Source: an uncultured Owenweeksia sp. | GTDB taxonomy: Bacteria; Bacteroidota; Bacteroidia; Flavobacteriales; Schleiferiaceae | Length of the DNA stretch: 64,000 nt | Assembly (NCBI GenBank): GCA_937146805.1 | Contig: CAKZRR010000010.1 | Coordinates: 1 to 64,000 of the forward strand | Direction of reading: 5' to 3' | Shown: in pieces, positions 60,495 to 64,000 of the stretch | Layout: every line of letters starts with the position of its first letter | Numbering within the stretch: the first letter of the stretch is position 1 | The notes under the pieces: generated by a model | The model's database searches: none | What the model was told of the DNA's origin: nothing | What the model saw: only the letters and a program-made list of their open reading frames with translations | Made by a program: the position numbers and the translations under genes

Positions 60495-62732
60495 ATGTCT
60501 ACCAAACTAGAGCTTGCTGCTCAATTTGTAAATTCTACCGCTCAGCATATTTTTTTAACCGGAAAAGCAGGTACTGGTAAGACTACTTTTTTACATAATC
60601 TGGCACAAGCCACTCATAAAAATTACTTGGTGGTAGCGCCTACGGGCATAGCCGCGTTAAACGCGAAGGGAGTTACTATTCACTCGCAGTTTTTGTTTCC
60701 GTTTGGTACTTATTTACCCCAAAGTCCTTCATTTACGAGCAGCCCTGGAAGTAACTTTTTTAGCCCTTCACAATTGGCCCAACGCCACCCCTTAAATGCG
60801 GTGCGCAAAAATGTACTACGCAGCCTCGATTTGTTAATTATTGATGAGGTAAGTATGCTTAGAGCTGATTTGTTAGATGCGATTGATTATCGATTAAAAT
60901 CGGCAAAAGGAAATTTTAAGCAAAGTTTTGGAGGCGTACAATTACTTATGATTGGCGATTTGTACCAGTTGCCGCCAATTGTAAAAGATCATGAATGGGG
61001 CTTTTTGAGGGAGCATTACTCCAGTATTCACTTTTTTCAATCACAGGCTTTACGGCAGGCGGGCTTTACTTATGTAGAGCTGGATAAAATTTTTAGGCAA
61101 GCAGATGATGTGTTTATTCGTTTGCTCAATGCCTTGCGAAACAATGCCTGCACCGAAGCCGATTTAGCACAATTAAACGAACGTTACAAACCACAATACG
61201 AAACCGAAGAAGGTGTGGTAACCCTGTGTACTCACAACTTTCAGGCAGATAGCCTAAACCGACAAAAGTTGGATGCTTTGGATAAACCCTCGCACTTTTT
61301 TGAGGCAGAGATTGCTAATGATTTTCCTCAAAACTTGTATCCATTAGGAGAGAAGTTGGAACTACGAGAAGGGGCGCAGGTAATGTTTGTTAAAAACGAT
61401 ACATCCGAAGATAAACGCTATTTTAATGGTAAGTTGGCACAGGTAACAGAACTAGGAGCCAAAGGGATTTGTGTGAAAATGGAAGGGGAGGATGCCTTTT
61501 GGTTGGAGCGACATACTTGGGAGAACAAACGCTACTTACTTTCTGAAAAAGACAAGCAATTGGAAGAGGAGGTAATTGGAACTTACGGCCAGTACCCCAT
61601 AAAGCTAGCTTGGGCTATTACCGTGCATAAAAGCCAAGGTTTAACCTTCGAAAAAGCGGTGATAGATGTGGGTAAGGCCTTTGCGCCTGGTCAAGTGTAT
61701 GTAGCACTTTCACGCTTACGAAGTTTAGAGGGTTTGGTACTACGTACCCCCATTACGCAAAGTGCCATTAGCAGCGATGTACAAGTGATGCAATTTTCCA
61801 ATCAACAGCAAGAGAATGAGCATTTGTTGGATGAAAAGCTGAGCCAAGGGAGGGCTGATTTTGTAGATTATTTGATTCAAAAAACCTTTGATTTTAACAC
61901 ACTCCTTAAGCAAATCGAATACATTCAAAATAAAGCAGCGGGTAAGTTGGTTTTTGAGGATGATGAAATGCGCGAAGCCGTAAACACAATCCGCAAGGCA
62001 TGCGAAAATGAAGTGGTAAACACCCAAAAATTTAGGCAGCAGTTGCAACGCATTTTGGGCCAAGGCGATGAGGCCGAAAGGCAAAAGCGATTGGGTAAAG
62101 GTTGTGCCTACTATATTTCGTTTTTAGAAAGCCAAACTTTGGCGCTGCAAATTCATTTGGGCGAGGTAAGGCAGTTTACCCGAACCAAAACCTACAGCAA
62201 TGCGCTAGAGGATTTACAAGAAATTTTGTGGTTAAAGTTAAAGGAATTGATGGCTATAGAAGCGCAAACCACGGCCTTAATGAAAGGAGAGGCTTTGGCT
62301 AAAAATGATTCTTCTAAGTTGGTGAAACTGAAGAAAGCCGTTCAAATCAAAGCAGCCGAATATTTAAAGGAAAACCCTAAAAACTTTAAAAATAAAACCG
62401 GAAAAAAGGCGGGTAAAGCCAAGCCCAAAGGCGAAACCTACCAGCGTACGTATGCGTTGGTGACGGAGGGTTTGAAAATTAAAGAAATTGCCGAAAAACG
62501 CGATTTAGCGGTAGGTACTATCGAAAGTCATTTGGCTAAGGGCATTACCGAAGGTTTGCTAAAGGTGAAAGATGTAATGGATGAAAAAACGATAAAGGAC
62601 ATATCGGCTACTTTTACTGCCACTAAAGAAGACTCACTTACCGAAGTGTTTAAAAAAATGGAAGGCGCTTACAGTTATGGGCAGCTACGCATGGTACAAG
62701 CGCATTTGCGGTTGGAGAAAGGGGAGGGCTAG
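60495..62732 (+). CDS. PIF1/RecD-like AAA helicase with C-terminal HTH_40-like domain
   Basis: FLTGKAGTGKTTFLHNL, LIIDEVSMLRADLLD, AITVHKSQGLTFEKAVID, and KIKEIAEKRDLAVGTIESHLAKG; ATG at 60495. Confidence 0.9.
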   Translation: MSTKLELAAQFVNSTAQHIFLTGKAGTGKTTFLHNLAQATHKNYLVVAPTGIAALNAKGVTIHSQFLFPFGTYLPQSPSFTSSPGSNFFSPSQLAQRHPLNAVRKNVLRSLDLLIIDEVSMLRADLLDAIDYRLKSAKGNFKQSFGGVQLLMIGDLYQLPPIVKDHEWGFLREHYSSIHFFQSQALRQAGFTYVELDKIFRQADDVFIRLLNALRNNACTEADLAQLNERYKPQYETEEGVVTLCTHNFQADSLNRQKLDALDKPSHFFEAEIANDFPQNLYPLGEKLELREGAQVMFVKNDTSEDKRYFNGKLAQVTELGAKGICVKMEGEDAFWLERHTWENKRYLLSEKDKQLEEEVIGTYGQYPIKLAWAITVHKSQGLTFEKAVIDVGKAFAPGQVYVALSRLRSLEGLVLRTPITQSAISSDVQVMQFSNQQQENEHLLDEKLSQGRADFVDYLIQKTFDFNTLLKQIEYIQNKAAGKLVFEDDEMREAVNTIRKACENEVVNTQKFRQQLQRILGQGDEAERQKRLGKGCAYYISFLESQTLALQIHLGEVRQFTRTKTYSNALEDLQEILWLKLKELMAIEAQTTALMKGEALAKNDSSKLVKLKKAVQIKAAEYLKENPKNFKNKTGKKAGKAKPKGETYQRTYALVTEGLKIKEIAEKRDLAVGTIESHLAKGITEGLLKVKDVMDEKTIKDISATFTATKEDSLTEVFKKMEGAYSYGQLRMVQAHLRLEKGEG

Positions 62733-63307
62733 TTTTCCAATTCCTCAATTTCAACAATCTCTGCAATAGAAACGCCATCAATTAGGACATCTTTTAGAAC
62801 CGCTTCGCCATTTTTAATACCTACTAAGGCATACGTTATTTTGGTTGAATCTAGTTGAGTATTTCTATAGGTTGTTTCGGCATCCTTAGCTTTGGTTTCC
62901 TCCATGTAAAACCGATCAAAAGGGTATTCAATTGCTATTTGGTTTAGGCTGTCACGGGAGACATAACCCACCTTTGCTTTCAAAAAATCTTGTCCGTTTG
63001 TCGGTGTTTCTTTTGAGCCATAAATAGTCTTTACAAACCCATCACTATCTGTTTTTATACTCACATAAATAACCTCGTTTCTAGACCATTGCTCCTTGTC
63101 CTTTACGCTAACTTTATCTTCATCAAAACGTAAGGTAATATACTTTCCCCTAAAGGGGTCGGAGGGATCAACTGGAGCGGTTTTGAATTTAAAGTCTTTG
63201 CCACTCTCCATTATATCCTCTTTGTTCCAAATCATTTTGGCCGGCACATATAATTGGGCTAAGGCAATCAGAATAAATGCGGACCATAGTATTTTCTTAT
63301 TATTCAT
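62729..63307 (-). CDS. GDYXXLXY domain protein
   Basis: NNKKILWSAFILIALAQLYVPAKMIWNKEDIMESGKDFKFKTAPVDPSDPFRGKYITLRF. Confidence 0.85.
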   Translation of the reverse strand: MNNKKILWSAFILIALAQLYVPAKMIWNKEDIMESGKDFKFKTAPVDPSDPFRGKYITLRFDEDKVSVKDKEQWSRNEVIYVSIKTDSDGFVKTIYGSKETPTNGQDFLKAKVGYVSRDSLNQIAIEYPFDRFYMEETKAKDAETTYRNTQLDSTKITYALVGIKNGEAVLKDVLIDGVSIAEIVEIEELEN

Positions 63308-64000
63308 TTGTCTTTCTTTTTTTGAGCATCCAATAGTTAGTGGCAAAAAAGCTTACACCAACCGATACAAATAAAACACCTCTAATAATAAAGCTTAAGT
63401 CGGCATCAAAAAATCTACAAACAACTAATATTGTGATAATTACAAGTCCATAATTTAATATCCCTAAGTGGTTTCGTTTAGCACCATCTCTAATGGTTAA
63501 TAGGCCTAAAACAAACACGTAAATGTTAATGAGAACTACTGATACGGATAGGTTTAACCCTATAAAAAATGTTGGAATAAACAAAACGAAAACAAGAGAC
63601 AAAGGTTTTACTGAGATGATATTTTTGCCTTTTTTATTGAGTACTAGTAAAGTCAGAGCCAGTACTGTTAAAGTGGTTGCTGCCAAAAACTCGGGCGTTG
63701 TCATAATCCCATTTAACTCTATATGTGAATTCCTTAAATTTTCCCAAAAAAAGTCAAAACTGGCCGTAAATAAAAGAATAACGGTTCCAATAGTCCCCAG
63801 TATTTTATACCCATTATTTCTAGACTTTTGATTAATAAAGAAGTCTCGGTTGCCAATCAAATAGAGTAAGCCGAAAAGGCTGAAGTACGCTATAAACATA
63901 AGCTCTTCGGTACTTGAAGCCAAGGTTCCCAATGTTATTACTGCTGATAAAGGAATGAACCAATTGTGGAAAAATATAAAGTTGCTTTGCGGCTTATGTT
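63300..64000 (-). CDS. Polytopic membrane protein (DUF2157/DUF4401-like), truncated by window end
   Basis: Frame stays open upstream of the listed start (HKPQSNFIFFHNWFIPLSAVITLGTLASSTEELMF...), so 63932 is not the true start; adjacent to a GDYXXLXY gene as expected. Confidence 0.75.
   Translation of the reverse strand, partial: HKPQSNFIFFHNWFIPLSAVITLGTLASSTEELMFIAYFSLFGLLYLIGNRDFFINQKSRNNGYKILGTIGTVILLFTASFDFFWENLRNSHIELNGIMTTPEFLAATTLTVLALTLLVLNKKGKNIISVKPLSLVFVLFIPTFFIGLNLSVSVVLINIYVFVLGLLTIRDGAKRNHLGILNYGLVIITILVVCRFFDADLSFIIRGVLFVSVGVSFFATNYWMLKKRKTNE

Noticed and set aside
1-64000. CRISPR array, tRNA, rRNA or complete IS element
   Set aside because: No regularly spaced short repeats, no recognisable tRNA/rRNA sequence and no transposase ORF were seen; a dedicated scan (tRNAscan-SE, CRISPR finder) was not possible here.

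Overview
64 kb of a Bacteroidota chromosome, probably Flavobacteriales (Cryomorphaceae/Schleiferiaceae-like). Grounds: T9SS type A sorting tails, TAnnTTTG promoters, rpmB-rpmG-DUF4295 and BT_3928/DUF1599-type genes. Most of it is core housekeeping: dapD, ruvX, def, mazG, cinA, rpmB/rpmG, a MacB-like permease, SPFH-Arc, yceI, radC, comEC, cdaA, folP, tpiA, prmA, icmF, a PIF1-like helicase. Accessory stretches lie between these. The most unusual is about 0.9-5.3 kb, downstream of dapD. There, short orphan genes, mostly secreted or membrane proteins, are separated by direct repeats of the dapD 3' end (at least three extra copies), suggesting serial accretion at a gene-tail attachment site. Other points of interest: a 158-bp attC-like inverted repeat ahead of a DUF2971 gene; a GbsR/MarR regulator with two matching palindromic operators; a candidate small RNA with a sigma54-like promoter; a perfect 40-bp palindrome; two separate tandem triplications of T9SS cargo genes; and a decayed gene beside an HNH endonuclease. 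All calls come from reading the sequence and supplied ORFs; no database search was run.
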